From an alpha proteobacterium L41A (GTDB lineage: Bacteria > Pseudomonadota > Alphaproteobacteria > Caulobacterales > Caulobacteraceae), in contig AMYY01000013.1 in NCBI GenBank assembly GCA_000335735.1, positions 18,422 to 82,421 on the forward strand: a stretch of 64,000 bases of DNA, read 5' to 3'. Both the position numbers and the translations under genes were made by a program. Below are positions 35,185-44,035 of the stretch, piece by piece. The notes below the pieces were generated by a model, which ran no database searches, had not been told where the DNA came from, and saw nothing but the letters and a program-made list of their open reading frames with translations. How positions within the stretch are numbered: the stretch's first letter is position 1; every line of letters starts with the position of its first letter.

Positions 35185-35983
35185 AAAGCCCGCCCGCGTC
35201 CTCGCCGTGTCCAACCAGAAGGGCGGGGTCGGCAAGACGACAACGGCGATCAATCTCGGCACAGCTCTGGCCGCCATCGGTGAACGCGTGCTGATCGTGG
35301 ATATGGACCCTCAGGGCAATGCCTCCACCGGCTTGGGTGTTCCACGTGAAACACGGCTCGTCACCATCTACGATGTCGTCGTGGATCAGCGCTCGATCGC
35401 CGATGCATCGGTCCAGACGACGGTGCCGGGTCTGTGGATCGTGCCGGCCGACGCCGATATGTCGGGCGTCGAGATCGAACTCAGCCAGGCGGATCGCCGG
35501 TCCTATCGGCTGCGCGACGCCCTGCGCGCCCACGACGACGGCCCTACTGCGTATGACTATGTGCTGATCGACTGCCCGCCGTCGCTGAACCTGCTGACGC
35601 TGAATGCGATGGCGGCGGCGGACGCGGTGCTGGTGCCGCTACAATGCGAGTTCTTCGCCCTGGAAGGCCTGAGCCAGCTGATGCGCACCATCGACATGGT
35701 CAAGCACAGCCTCAACCCGTCGCTGGAAATCCAGGGCCTGGTCCTGACGATGTTCGATCGTCGTAGCGCCCTGTCGGGTCAGGTGGCGAACGACGTGCGC
35801 GCTCACTTCGGCGACAAGGTCTATGAGAGCGTGATCCCGCGTAACGTCCGGGTCGCCGAGGCGCCGTCGTTTGGCAAGCCCGCGCTGATCTATGATCTGA
35901 AGTGCGCCGGCAGCCAGGCCTATCTGCGGCTGGCTAAGGAAGTGGTGAAGCGGGAACGCCAGCGGCTGAAGCTGGCCGCCTGA
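35165..35983 (+). CDS. parA: Chromosome partitioning ATPase ParA
   Basis: A 272-residue ParA/Soj ATPase with the deviant Walker A 'NQKGGVGKTTTAINL' (signature Lys at KGG), Walker A' 'LIVDMDPQGNAST', and Walker B region 'YDYVLIDCPPSLNLLTLNA'. It moves ParB-parS complexes from the origin to the opposite pole. GTG at 35165 is the likely start because it precedes 'RVLAVSNQKGG' by a dozen residues and overlaps the rsmG end by 20 bases. A parS-like site lies inside the gene at 35338-35353, reading Val-Pro-Arg-Glu-Thr. parB follows after five bases. Confidence 0.96.
   Translation: MPAQRARKPARVLAVSNQKGGVGKTTTAINLGTALAAIGERVLIVDMDPQGNASTGLGVPRETRLVTIYDVVVDQRSIADASVQTTVPGLWIVPADADMSGVEIELSQADRRSYRLRDALRAHDDGPTAYDYVLIDCPPSLNLLTLNAMAAADAVLVPLQCEFFALEGLSQLMRTIDMVKHSLNPSLEIQGLVLTMFDRRSALSGQVANDVRAHFGDKVYESVIPRNVRVAEAPSFGKPALIYDLKCAGSQAYLRLAKEVVKRERQRLKLAA
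35338..35353. other. parS-like site 4 (15/16), inside parA
   Basis: TGTTCCACGTGAAACA differs from consensus at one position (T to C at base 5). It lies in the parA coding sequence just after the Walker A' motif. It may bind ParB more weakly and could feed back on parAB expression. Confidence 0.82.
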
Positions 35984-35988
35984 GTTTA

Positions 35989-36897
35989 ATGGAACGGAAC
36001 AGTATCTTGGTTGAACGACAAAGAGGTCTGGGCCGCGGCCTGTCGGCGTTGTTGGGACCGGACGCCGAGGCGCCCGTCGCATCCGACGCGCCCGTGCCCG
36101 CAGGCGTGCAACGCGTGCCGATCGAAAGCCTGAAGCCCAATCCGGACCAACCGCGCAAGACCTTCCGCCAAGAGGATCTGGAAGAACTGACCGCCTCGAT
36201 CCGCGACAAGGGGGTGCTGCAGCCGATCCTGGTGCGGACCCAACCGGGCGAGGACGGCGTCTGGCAGATCATCGCCGGCGAACGTCGCTGGCGCGCGTCG
36301 CAGGCGGCGCGCCTGACCGAGGTGCCGATCGTGGTCCACGAGATGGACGACGTCGAAGTGTTCGAAGTCGCCATCGTCGAGAATGTCCAGCGCGCGGACC
36401 TGAATCCGCTGGAAGAGGCCGAGGCGTACCGCGTTCTGATGGAGCGCTTCGGACGGACGCAGGACGCGGTGGCCGGCGTGGTTGGCAAGAGCCGCAGCCA
36501 TGTGGCCAACACCATGCGCCTCCTGCAACTGCCTGAGCGGGTGCTGTTCTATGTGCGAGAAGGCAAACTGTCCGCAGGTCACGCCCGGGCCCTCATCAAT
36601 ACGCCCGATCCGGGTCAGTTGGCGGACATCGCCTTTGTGGATGGTCTCAGCGTCCGTGAGACCGAGGCCCTGGCGCGCCGTGCGGTCGAGGGGCCGAAGT
36701 CGACGAAGGCCAAGCCGACGCCGGCGGCCGCAGGCGGGGAGGGAGCGGCCGATGTCGCCGCCCTACAGCAGGATCTGGCCGATGCGCTGGGCCTAAAGGT
36801 GCAGTTGTCGGACAAGGGCGGAAAGGGCGAACTGACGATCGGCTACAGCTCGCTGGAGCAGCTCGACGACCTGTGCCGCCGTTTGATGCGCGGCTGA
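35989..36897 (+). CDS. parB: Chromosome partitioning protein ParB (CTPase, parS-binding)
   Basis: A 302-residue ParB. An N-terminal ParA-interacting basic segment ('LGRGLSALLG') leads into the CTP-binding ParB/Srx domain ('PNPDQPRKTFRQEDLEELTASI', 'GVLQPILVR', 'IIAGERRWRASQAA', 'VENVQRADLNPLEEAEAY'). A KorB-type HTH for parS ('TQDAVAGVVGKSRSHVANTMRLLQLP') and a C-terminal dimerisation domain complete it. It loads at parS sites and spreads as a sliding clamp. Four candidate parS sites lie within 6 kb. ATG 35989 follows the parA stop by five bases. Confidence 0.97.
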   Translation: MERNSILVERQRGLGRGLSALLGPDAEAPVASDAPVPAGVQRVPIESLKPNPDQPRKTFRQEDLEELTASIRDKGVLQPILVRTQPGEDGVWQIIAGERRWRASQAARLTEVPIVVHEMDDVEVFEVAIVENVQRADLNPLEEAEAYRVLMERFGRTQDAVAGVVGKSRSHVANTMRLLQLPERVLFYVREGKLSAGHARALINTPDPGQLADIAFVDGLSVRETEALARRAVEGPKSTKAKPTPAAAGGEGAADVAALQQDLADALGLKVQLSDKGGKGELTIGYSSLEQLDDLCRRLMRG

Positions 36898-36923
36898 GCG
36901 GCGGACTGTGCTAGGGTGTCGAT

Positions 36924-37106
36924 ATGACTGTAGCCACGACACCCACCGCCGCCGAAAAGCTGAAACAGGCGCTCGCCGCGAAGAAGGCCAAGGCGGGTCA
37001 TGGGTTCAACGCCCAACCGGGCGCCAAGGCCGAAGAGAAGGCTGTGTCGGCGCGCAATGTCGCCATGGCCCAGCCCGCCTTCCGCAAGGCCTCCAAGCGC
37101 GGCTAA
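36924..37106 (+). CDS. Small basic hypothetical protein downstream of parB
   Basis: A 60-residue protein rich in Lys, Ala and Gln ('TAAEKLKQALAAKKAKAG', 'ARNVAMAQPAFRKASKRG'), with no signal peptide or membrane segment. A helical N-terminal half and a basic tail are suggested. ATG 36924 lies 26 bases after parB and its stop is two bases before the convergent holA stop. Composition and position suggest a real gene, but I recognise no family. Confidence 0.55.
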   Translation: MTVATTPTAAEKLKQALAAKKAKAGHGFNAQPGAKAEEKAVSARNVAMAQPAFRKASKRG

Positions 37107-37108
37107 GG

Positions 37109-38161
37109 CTACAGCCCCAGCCGTCTGGCGCGACCTGCGATTTCCAGCAGCAGGCGTTCGGCGATCAGTTGGTCCGGCATTCCGGTCGTCTTGGTGGCCA
37201 TATCGGCCGTGTTGATGCTGTCCAAGACCTCGTCCAGGGCTTCGAGCCGCCAGGATCGGGCCTGACGCAGCATTTCCGCCTCCTGTTTCCAGAAGACGCC
37301 GGCGGCCTTGGCGGCCTCCTTGGCGTTCGCGCCGTTGGCCTGCAAAATATTTATCCGGCGTAGCTTTCCGAGATGGATCGCGGCGGAGCGAACGGCGAGC
37401 ACCGACGATTCGCCCTCGGCGAAGGCGCGCCTTAGCCCCGCCTGCGCCGGACCGGGACGCGCGCCGAAAGCCTGAAGCGCCGCATCCGACAGGGAGGCGT
37501 CCGGCTCGACGCCGAGATGATGCTCCAGCGCATCCATATCCAACGTCTTGCCGGTGCCGGGGCCGATGAACAGGGCCAGGCGCTCGATCTCCTGCCGCAT
37601 CAAGCCCCGCTCGCGCGGCAGGCGCGCGACGAAGCGGTCCAGGGCGTCGGAGGTCAGGCCCACCTTGTCGGCGGCCAGGGCTTCCCGGACCATGCGGGCG
37701 ACATCGCCGGTCTCGTCCTCGTAGCAGACGATGCCGACCGCGCCGTTTTCCTTCTCGGCCGCCTTTCTGAGCGCGGATTCGCGGCCCAGCTGGTCGGCCT
37801 CGACGACCATCATGGCGTCGGGATTGTAGCCGCCGTCGGCGTGGATCTTCAGCGCGGCGGCCACAGCCTTGTCCACGCCGGGCTTCAGCGCCGACAGACG
37901 GATGCGCACCAAACGACGGCCGCCCATCAGGGACATGGCCGTCAGCGCCTCTTCCAGCTTCGTTTCATCGCCATCGATGTCGCTGTCGGTCAGGACGGTG
38001 ACATTGAAGGGGTCGTTCAGATCGGGCGTGACCGTCTTGCACAACACCTCGGCCCGCTCGGCGACGCCGGACCGGTCCTTGCCGTGGATCACCGCCGCCC
38101 GGATCGCCGGATCGGGCGCCTTCAGAAAGCGATCGATCTCGGGGCGTTTGGCGAGGATCAC
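37109..38161 (-). CDS. holA: DNA polymerase III delta subunit HolA
   Basis: A 350-residue clamp-loader subunit. 'RPEIDRFLKAPDPAIRAAVIHGKDRSGVAERAEVL' is the N-terminal signature, with 'SLMGGRRLVRIR' and the C-terminal collar domain ('RSWRLEALDEVLDSINTADMATKTTGMPDQLIAERLLLEIA'). It opens the beta clamp within the DnaX complex. The start overlaps the lptE stop by four bases, so leuS-lptE-holA form the usual alphaproteobacterial operon. Confidence 0.93.
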   Translation of the reverse strand: MILAKRPEIDRFLKAPDPAIRAAVIHGKDRSGVAERAEVLCKTVTPDLNDPFNVTVLTDSDIDGDETKLEEALTAMSLMGGRRLVRIRLSALKPGVDKAVAAALKIHADGGYNPDAMMVVEADQLGRESALRKAAEKENGAVGIVCYEDETGDVARMVREALAADKVGLTSDALDRFVARLPRERGLMRQEIERLALFIGPGTGKTLDMDALEHHLGVEPDASLSDAALQAFGARPGPAQAGLRRAFAEGESSVLAVRSAAIHLGKLRRINILQANGANAKEAAKAAGVFWKQEAEMLRQARSWRLEALDEVLDSINTADMATKTTGMPDQLIAERLLLEIAGRARRLGL

Positions 38162-38637
38162 GGGTTCGACAGCGCCTGCATCAGATCCAGTCGGATCAGG
38201 CGAGCCAGTTCGGCCGCGGCCCGCTCCTCGCCGTCCTGCTGGGCGGCGATGGCGGCATAGGGCTGGTCGGCGGTGGCGTAGGTCGTGGTGACCGTTTCCG
38301 TGCCGCTGACAGGCATTCCGCCGGCGGCCGGGGTCAGGGTCCAGGTCGCCTTGACCGTCAGTTCATAGCGGGTGGCGGTGTCGTCGATGCGGCGACCGAG
38401 CGAACGGCGGTTCTGCTGAACCTCTGTCGTCAGGCGATACAGCGGCGTCGCGCCGCGATCCGAAGCGAGGGCGTCTTCCAGCTGCTCGCGCAGGCGATAG
38501 CCTAGGCGGTCGTCCTGGGTCGTGACGGCGATTCGTCGCAGGGACGAACCGACGGCCGGCTCGGCGTACATCGGCGTAAAGCCGCAGGCGGAAACCGCCA
38601 GAGACGCGAAAACCGCGCAAGTCGCCGCAATACGCAT
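38158..38637 (-). CDS. lptE: LPS assembly lipoprotein LptE
   Basis: A 159-residue outer-membrane lipoprotein precursor with signal sequence [20 protein letters not shown], whose lipobox cysteine is in VSAC. The mature part has the LptE/RlpB pattern 'RLGYRLREQLEDAL', 'YRLTTEVQQNRRSLGRRIDDTATRYELTV'. LptE plugs the LptD barrel that inserts LPS. The ATG shares one base with the leuS stop and its stop overlaps the holA start. Confidence 0.88.
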   Translation of the reverse strand: MRIAATCAVFASLAVSACGFTPMYAEPAVGSSLRRIAVTTQDDRLGYRLREQLEDALASDRGATPLYRLTTEVQQNRRSLGRRIDDTATRYELTVKATWTLTPAAGGMPVSGTETVTTTYATADQPYAAIAAQQDGEERAAAELARLIRLDLMQALSNP

Positions 38638-41216
38638 CAGCCGGCCACCAGATTGACGATGCGGTCCTTGACCACGACGATCTTCTTCACGCTCAGACCC
38701 TCCAGCCGCGCCTTGACCGTTTCGTCGGCCAGGACCAGCGCTTCGACCTCGGACGGCTCCATGCCGCGCGGCACGCGGATTTCCGCGCGACGCTTGCCGT
38801 TGATCTGGATGGGCAGGACCACTTCGTCGTCGGCCGCGAGCGCAGCGTCCCACACGGGCCACGGCGCGTCCAGAACCATCCCGTCTTCCCCCAGCCGCGT
38901 CCAGGCTTCTTCGGCCAGGTGCGGGGTGAAGGGGGCGATCAGGCGGGCCAGCGCCGACAGGGCCTGACGCTTGGCGTCGCCGCCGGCCCGGGCATTGTCG
39001 CGAATGGTGGCGACAAAGGCGTAGAGCTTGGCGATGGCAGAGTTGAAGCGGAAGCCTTCGACCCCTTCGGACACGGCCTTGATGGCCTTGTGCGTTTCGC
39101 GCAGCAGTTCGGCGTTGGCCTTGTCCTCGCCCGCGAAATCGGCGTCATAGGTGTCGAACAGGGTCCAGGCGCGCTGGACGAAGCGACTGGCGCCCTCCAC
39201 CCCGCCGGGGGTCCATTGAACGTCTCGTTCGGGCGGGCTGTCGGACAGGACGAACAGGCGACCGGCGTCCACGCCGTGGCTTTCCAGGATTTCGGCCGGA
39301 GCGACGACGTTCTTCTTGGACTTGGACATCTTTTCGATGTCGCCGATGACCAGGGTCTCGCCGGTCGAAAGCTGGCGGGCCGAGCGGACGCCGTTGTCGT
39401 TCTTGAGCTCGACGTCGGTCGGCTCGACCCAGGCGCCGTCGGCCCGGCGATAGGTTTCGTGGACCACCATGCCTTGGGTGAACAGGCCGTCGAACGGCTC
39501 CTTCACCGACAGCATGCCGGCGTCAGACAGGGCGCGGGTGATGAAGCGGGCGTACAGCAGGTGCAGGACCGCGTGCTCGACCCCGCCGATATATTGATCG
39601 ACAGCCAGCCAGCGGTCGGCGGCGGCCTTGTCGATCGGCGCCTCGGCCGTCGGATCGGTGAAGCGGGCGAAATACCAGCTGGAATCGACAAAGGTGTCGA
39701 GCGTGTCGGTCTCGCGCGTCGCGTCGGCGCCGCACGACGGGCATTTCACGTGCTTCCAGGTCGCGTGACGCGCCAAGGGATTGCCGGGCACGTCGAAGGT
39801 CACATCGTCAGGCAGGACGACCGGCAACTGATCGGCGGGAACCTCGACGACGCCGCAGGATGGGCAGTGGATGATCGGGATCGGGCAACCCCAATAGCGT
39901 TGGCGGGAGACGCCCCAGTCGCGCAGGCGATAGATGGTCTCGGCGCGTCCCTGGCCGGCGGCCTCGACCTTGGCGATCGCGGCGGCCTTGGCGGCCTCGA
40001 CGTCCATGCCGTTCAGGAAGTCTGAGTTGAAGATGCGGCCAGGGCCGACATAGGCCTCGGTTCCGATCTCTACCGTGTCGGCGTCGTCGGATTTGACCAC
40101 CGGCGTCACCGGCAGATCGTATTTGCGGGCGAAATCCAGGTCCCGCTGGTCGTGGGCCGGGCAGCCGAAGATGGCGCCCGAACCATAGGTCGACAGCACG
40201 AAGTTGGCCGCCCAGACGGGCAGGGTCTTGTCCGGATCGAAGGGATGGCGGACGCGAACGCCCAGATCCACGCCTAGCTTCTCGGCCTTTTCGATCTCGG
40301 CTTCGCTGGTGCCGGTCTGGGCGCAAGACTTGATGAAGTCCGCCACGTCCGGTCGGTGTTCGGCGATGGCCTTGGTCAGAGGATGATCGGGGGCCAGGGC
40401 CAGGAAGCTGGCGCCGAACAAGGTGTCGGGGCGGGTGGTGTAGACCTCGATCGGATCGCGGGCGTGGTTGGGTTCGCCCTCGGGGGAGGCGGGCAAGAAG
40501 GCCGGCGCCTCGGCGATATCCCACCACAGGGTCGCGCCCTTGGACTTGCCGATCCAGTTCTCCTGCATCAGCCGGACCTTTTCCGGCCAGCGGTCCAGGG
40601 TCTTCAGGCCGTCGATCAGGTCGTCGGCATAGTCGGTGATGCGCAAGAACCACTGGTTCAGCTTGCGCTTCTCCACCAGGGCGCCCGAGCGCCAGCCGCG
40701 TCCGTCGATCACCTGTTCGTTGGCCAGGACCGTGTTGTCGACCGGATCCCAGTTGACCACCGCATCCTTGCGATAGACCAGACCGCGCCGATACAGCTCC
40801 AGGAACCAAGCCTGCTGCTTGCCGTAGTATTCCGGGTCGCAGGTGGCGAACTCGCGCGACCAGTCCAGCGACAGACCCAGCAGCTTCAGCTGCTCGCGCA
40901 TGTTGGCGATGTTGGAATAGGTCCAACCCTTGGGATGGATGCCGCGCTCCATGGCCGCGTTCTCGGCCGGCATGCCGAAGGCGTCCCAGCCCATCGGGTG
41001 CAGAACGTCGTACCCTTGCGCGCGCTTGGACCGCGCCACCACGTCGCCCATCACATAGTTGCGGGCGTGACCCATGTGGATGTTGCCCGACGGATAGGGG
41101 AACATCTCGAGCACATAGTATTTCGGCCGACCGGTGTCCTTCGTGACGAAGGCGGAGGCCTCGGCCCATCGGGCCTGCTGGCGGGGTTCGGCGGTCTTGG
41201 GTTCGTAACGGGCCAC
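38637..41216 (-). CDS. leuS: Leucyl-tRNA synthetase
   Basis: An 859-residue class Ia synthetase. The HIGH motif is '[20 protein letters not shown]', the CP1 editing domain has '[18 protein letters not shown]', a zinc-type cysteine set is 'CPSCGVVEV' and '[13 protein letters not shown]', and the KMSKS loop is '[14 protein letters not shown]'. The start is taken as GTG 41216, which has AGGA six bases upstream and the sequence '[17 protein letters not shown]'. An in-frame TTG at 41261 would add 15 residues covering a hairpin. It leads the lptE-holA operon. Confidence 0.95.
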   Translation of the reverse strand: MARYEPKTAEPRQQARWAEASAFVTKDTGRPKYYVLEMFPYPSGNIHMGHARNYVMGDVVARSKRAQGYDVLHPMGWDAFGMPAENAAMERGIHPKGWTYSNIANMREQLKLLGLSLDWSREFATCDPEYYGKQQAWFLELYRRGLVYRKDAVVNWDPVDNTVLANEQVIDGRGWRSGALVEKRKLNQWFLRITDYADDLIDGLKTLDRWPEKVRLMQENWIGKSKGATLWWDIAEAPAFLPASPEGEPNHARDPIEVYTTRPDTLFGASFLALAPDHPLTKAIAEHRPDVADFIKSCAQTGTSEAEIEKAEKLGVDLGVRVRHPFDPDKTLPVWAANFVLSTYGSGAIFGCPAHDQRDLDFARKYDLPVTPVVKSDDADTVEIGTEAYVGPGRIFNSDFLNGMDVEAAKAAAIAKVEAAGQGRAETIYRLRDWGVSRQRYWGCPIPIIHCPSCGVVEVPADQLPVVLPDDVTFDVPGNPLARHATWKHVKCPSCGADATRETDTLDTFVDSSWYFARFTDPTAEAPIDKAAADRWLAVDQYIGGVEHAVLHLLYARFITRALSDAGMLSVKEPFDGLFTQGMVVHETYRRADGAWVEPTDVELKNDNGVRSARQLSTGETLVIGDIEKMSKSKKNVVAPAEILESHGVDAGRLFVLSDSPPERDVQWTPGGVEGASRFVQRAWTLFDTYDADFAGEDKANAELLRETHKAIKAVSEGVEGFRFNSAIAKLYAFVATIRDNARAGGDAKRQALSALARLIAPFTPHLAEEAWTRLGEDGMVLDAPWPVWDAALAADDEVVLPIQINGKRRAEIRVPRGMEPSEVEALVLADETVKARLEGLSVKKIVVVKDRIVNLVAG

Positions 41217-41235
41217 GGTCGTCCTGAAAGTCGAA

Positions 41236-41251
41236 AGGGCGCTGACGCCCT
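41236..41251 (-). repeat. Hairpin in the leuS leader
   Basis: On the minus strand AGGGCG-TCAG-CGCCCT forms a perfect 6-bp stem with a 4-base loop, ending 20 bases upstream of the GTG start. It could be an attenuation or ribosome-access element; no U-run supports termination. Confidence 0.35.
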
Positions 41252-41391
41252 CCCGGCTCAACTAGCCCGAAGGACGACAGCGCCCAAGAAGTAATACGTT
41301 TCGGCGTTCCCAGCAGGTCCGACGAAACTAAACCAGTCGGCGCTCAAGTAGCCCGCATGGCGATAGCGCCAAAATAATGCGAGTGCCGGCT

Positions 41392-41856
41392 TTAACCGGC
41401 GTTCGACAGGTTCAGCTGGCGCGCCTTAGTCAGGATGGCGTTTTCCAGATCGGCCTCGGTCTGGGCGGCGACCGGGGCGGCGGTCCACTGACCATCGGCG
41501 CCCTTAACTTCCTTGGTCACCGTGACGTTCAGCGCGTCGGCGCGCAGACGGGTGTCCAGGATGAAGACGGTCGCCTTGAAGCGCTCGTTCGGCGTCTGGG
41601 GGTTGATGTACCAGTCATAGTTGATGACGCCGCCCCACGGATCGGCGGTCAGCAGCGGCATGAAGCTGAGGGTGTCCAGCGAGGCGCGCCACAGGAAAGC
41701 GTTGACGCCGATGCCCTGTTGCACGTTCGTCTTGGGCGCAGACTTCTTGCCGCCGACGAAGGGAATGCTCGAGCAGGCCGACAGGGACGCGCCCAGGGCC
41801 ACGCCCGAGACCAGCACGACCGCGACGTTCCGAACCAGGGCCTTGTTGAGGCTCAT
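41392..41856 (-). CDS. DUF3576 family lipoprotein
   Basis: A 154-residue putative lipoprotein. The signal 'NVAVVLVSGVALGASLSACSS' ends in a lipobox (LSAC), followed by a short linker and a domain with 'GIGVNAFLWRASLDTLSFMPLLTADPWGGVINYDWY' characteristic of DUF3576, an alphaproteobacterial envelope protein family of unknown function. ATG 41856 is used because GGAG lies about ten bases upstream. It is on the same strand as and upstream of leuS, with a 175-base gap to the leuS start. Confidence 0.85.
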   Translation of the reverse strand: MSLNKALVRNVAVVLVSGVALGASLSACSSIPFVGGKKSAPKTNVQQGIGVNAFLWRASLDTLSFMPLLTADPWGGVINYDWYINPQTPNERFKATVFILDTRLRADALNVTVTKEVKGADGQWTAAPVAAQTEADLENAILTKARQLNLSNAG

Positions 41857-42219
41857 CAAGAGAAGTCTCCGTAAACTCAGGGACGTGAGAGCCCTCGCCC
41901 GCACGCGCGCACGGCATGAGGAATGCCGACTGCCAGGCTCTATAACACGGCGAAAAGGGGCGATGACAAGGCGAAGTCGGTTCCCGTCGCATCGCGCGTG
42001 GCGGTGTTTTGCGAAGGGCGTGTGAGATTTCGCCGGAATCCGCCCGAATCCCGTGACGCTTGAGACACATACGCCGACAACAATGCGTGGGAACCTTGTT
42101 ATCGCCGGCCCATTGCGTTGACCGCGCAGACGCCCGGTGTCTAATCGCGGGGCTCACGACCATATAAGGTCGGTTCAGGGATGAAACGCCGCCTCATGGC
42201 GGGGTTCGAAGGATTTGGT
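41857..42219. other. Intergenic region between DUF3576 gene and ntrZ
   Basis: No gene is seen. It contains a perfect dyad CGGCAT-N5-ATGCCG (41912-41928) and a promoter-like pair for ntrZ listed separately. The bases 42181-42219 could be an N-terminal extension of ntrZ if ATG 42181 were used. Confidence 0.5.
42118..42146 (+). promoter_or_regulatory. Predicted ntrZ promoter
   Basis: TTGACC (42118-42123) and CTAATC (42141-42146) are spaced 17 bases apart, a good fit to the Caulobacter housekeeping consensus (TTGACg / CTANANC). It lies about 70 bases before the preferred ATG 42220. Confidence 0.6.
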
Positions 42220-42600
42220 ATGCGGTTCGGTGGTTTCCTGGCAGTGATGATGGCGACGACGGCGATGGCCGCGTCGACGTCGGCGCTCGCCCAAAGCCGG
42301 TCCACAGTCTCTCTGTCGGAAGCCCAGGCGGCGCAACGCAATACGCCGGCTCCGCAGCGTCGCGGTCTGCGCCTGAACGACCGCGGCCGGTGGGGTCTGG
42401 ATTTCAACCTCAATCAGCCCGTCGGCCGCGAGACTGAATGGGGTGATGTCGAAGCCGGCGCCTATTATCGGCTGAACGACCGTCTGCGGGTCGGGGCCGC
42501 CGCCGCCGTCAGCACGCCGGAAGCCGATCCGGCCCGCGCGCCCGAAACCAACGGCCGGGCCCAGCCTCGGGTCCGTCTGGAAACCATCTTCAAATTCTGA
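42220..42600 (+). CDS. ntrZ: NtrZ family periplasmic regulatory protein
   Basis: A 126-residue secreted protein: signal peptide MRFGGFLAVMMATTAMAASTSALA, then 'LRLNDRGRWGLDFNLNQPVGRETEWGDVEAGAYYRLNDRLRVGAA' and the terminal 'PRVRLETIFKF'. This matches the NtrZ family, which in C. crescentus acts in the periplasm on the NtrY sensor kinase and is encoded near the origin. No ntrY/ntrX is in the window. ATG 42220 is preferred because AAGGA (42209-42213) is spaced six bases from it and gives a clean signal peptide. ATG 42181 would add 13 residues. Confidence 0.82.
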   Translation: MRFGGFLAVMMATTAMAASTSALAQSRSTVSLSEAQAAQRNTPAPQRRGLRLNDRGRWGLDFNLNQPVGRETEWGDVEAGAYYRLNDRLRVGAAAAVSTPEADPARAPETNGRAQPRVRLETIFKF

Positions 42601-42610
42601 TTTCGATCGG

Positions 42611-43255
42611 TCAGCGAAACGCTGACTGGATCGCACTTACCGCCGCCAGGCCGCAGGCGCCTGTGTGTGCGAGCGTTGAGGCGTTCTCTGGCGTGACACC
42701 GCCCAGCGCATAGACCGGCAGGCGGGCGGCTTTCACATGCTGTTCGAATGCGGTGACGCCCAGGGCGGGTTTACCGGCGGACGCGCCGCCCGCCGGAAAT
42801 ACCGGCGACAGGATCAGGGCGTTCACGGCTTCGGGCGTGGGCGAAGCGCCATGCCAAGCCGCCGTCAGGATCCAGCCGGGTCGGTCCGAGCGGATGCGCG
42901 CTGCTTGGTCCGCGGCCCGTTCGGGCAGGTGGAGCCCGTCGGCGTCGATCGCCTCGGCCAGATTGGGGTCCAGCCCAACCAGCAATTTCACGTCCCGACC
43001 GGCCGTTGCTTCCCGAAGCCGATGCCCCGTTTCGACGGCATCGGATGCGCCAAAAGCGCGATAGACCACCGCCGAACCGGCGGGCAGGCGCGCCGCCGTC
43101 TCCCACGGTCGTGGCGTGCGATCCGGGTCGGTGAAGAACAGCATCGGCGGCAAGGCTGCGGCGGCCGGGCTGACAGCAGCGGCGGCGCGGTTTAGAGCGG
43201 TCGCGGCGTTCCAGAGCGCGCGCGCATCGTCGCTGTAACCAGCCGGCAGGATCAT
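42611..43255 (-). CDS. Thiamine phosphate synthase-like (ThiE/TenI family) protein
   Basis: A 214-residue TIM-barrel protein with traces of the TMP synthase/TenI family: 'MLFFTDPDRTPRPWETAARLPAGSAVVYRAFG', 'DGLHLPERAADQAARIR', 'ILSPVFPAGGASAGKPALGV' and 'YALGGVTPENASTLAHTGACGLAAVSAI'. The usual diphosphate-binding residues and the DGVHLGQ motif are altered (DGLHLPE), so thiamine-phosphate synthase activity is doubtful. It could be a TenI-like or salvage protein. No other thiamine genes are adjacent. The start overlaps the divergent yggS start in CATG, with GAGG just upstream on this strand. Confidence 0.7.
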   Translation of the reverse strand: MILPAGYSDDARALWNAATALNRAAAAVSPAAAALPPMLFFTDPDRTPRPWETAARLPAGSAVVYRAFGASDAVETGHRLREATAGRDVKLLVGLDPNLAEAIDADGLHLPERAADQAARIRSDRPGWILTAAWHGASPTPEAVNALILSPVFPAGGASAGKPALGVTAFEQHVKAARLPVYALGGVTPENASTLAHTGACGLAAVSAIQSAFR

Positions 43256-43970
43256 GACCTCTTCTTCCTCCGCTTTTTCCGCCCCGTCCATCGCCGAAAG
43301 GGTCGCCGGGGTGCGGGCGCGCATCGACGCCGCCTGCCATGCGGCCGGTCGGGATCCAGCGGACGTGACCCTGACCGCCGTTTCCAAGACGCAAGCCCCA
43401 GAGGCCATAGACGCTATCCTGGCGACGGGTCAGCGGATCTTCGGCGAGAACCGGGTGCAGGAGGCGCAGGGTCGTTGGGCCGACCGTCGTGGGGCCTTGC
43501 CGGGTCTGGAACTGCGCCTGATCGGCCCGTTGCAGACCAACAAGGCCGAGGACGCGGTCGCCCTGTTCGATGTGATCGAGACCCTGGACCGCGAGAAGCT
43601 GGCGCGGGCCCTGGCGCAGGCGGGCGAAAAGCGCGGCCGATCGCCGCGCGTCCTTGTCCAGGTCAATACCGGCGCCGAACCGCAGAAGGCCGGGGTCCTG
43701 CCCGACGCCGCCGACGCCCTGATTGCGGCGGCCCGAGACACCTACGGGCTGATGGTCGAGGGTCTGATGTGCATTCCCCCGGCGGATCAGGACGCAGAGC
43801 CACATTTTCAGATGTTGCGGGACATGGCCGAACGAAACGGTTTATCGGTCCTTTCGATGGGCATGAGCGGCGACTACGAGACCGCCATACGGTGCGGCGC
43901 GACGCACGTCAGGGTCGGAACGGCCTTGTTCGGGGAACGAAATCGACCCGAAACGCCCTCTAGCTCGTAA
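43254..43970 (+). CDS. yggS: Pyridoxal phosphate homeostasis protein (YggS/PROSC family)
   Basis: A 238-residue alanine-racemase-fold protein. The PLP lysine is in 'LTAVSKTQAPEAIDA', followed by 'FGENRVQEAQGRW', 'LIGPLQTNKAEDAV', and the phosphate-binding 'LSMGMSGDYETAIRCGATHVRVGTALFG'. It binds PLP without catalysis and buffers the vitamin B6 pool. The ATG overlaps the ThiE-like start (shared CATG), so the two cofactor-related genes form a divergent pair with no intergenic DNA. Confidence 0.93.
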   Translation: MTSSSSAFSAPSIAERVAGVRARIDAACHAAGRDPADVTLTAVSKTQAPEAIDAILATGQRIFGENRVQEAQGRWADRRGALPGLELRLIGPLQTNKAEDAVALFDVIETLDREKLARALAQAGEKRGRSPRVLVQVNTGAEPQKAGVLPDAADALIAAARDTYGLMVEGLMCIPPADQDAEPHFQMLRDMAERNGLSVLSMGMSGDYETAIRCGATHVRVGTALFGERNRPETPSSS

Positions 43971-44035
43971 CCCGATGTGAATATTCGCACCCCCAAGCCT
44001 TGGCGCGGGGGCCAAGCCTCGCCATTGTCTGTCCC

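Noticed and set aside
39744..39757. TTTCACGTGC, half of a parS site, inside leuS
   Set aside because: Only one arm matches the palindrome (GTGCTTCC instead of GTGAAACA), so it is unlikely to bind ParB.
41385..41400. GCCGG-N6-CCGGC dyad at the end of the DUF3576 gene
   Set aside because: Five-base stem overlapping the stop codon with no U-run; too weak for a terminator call.
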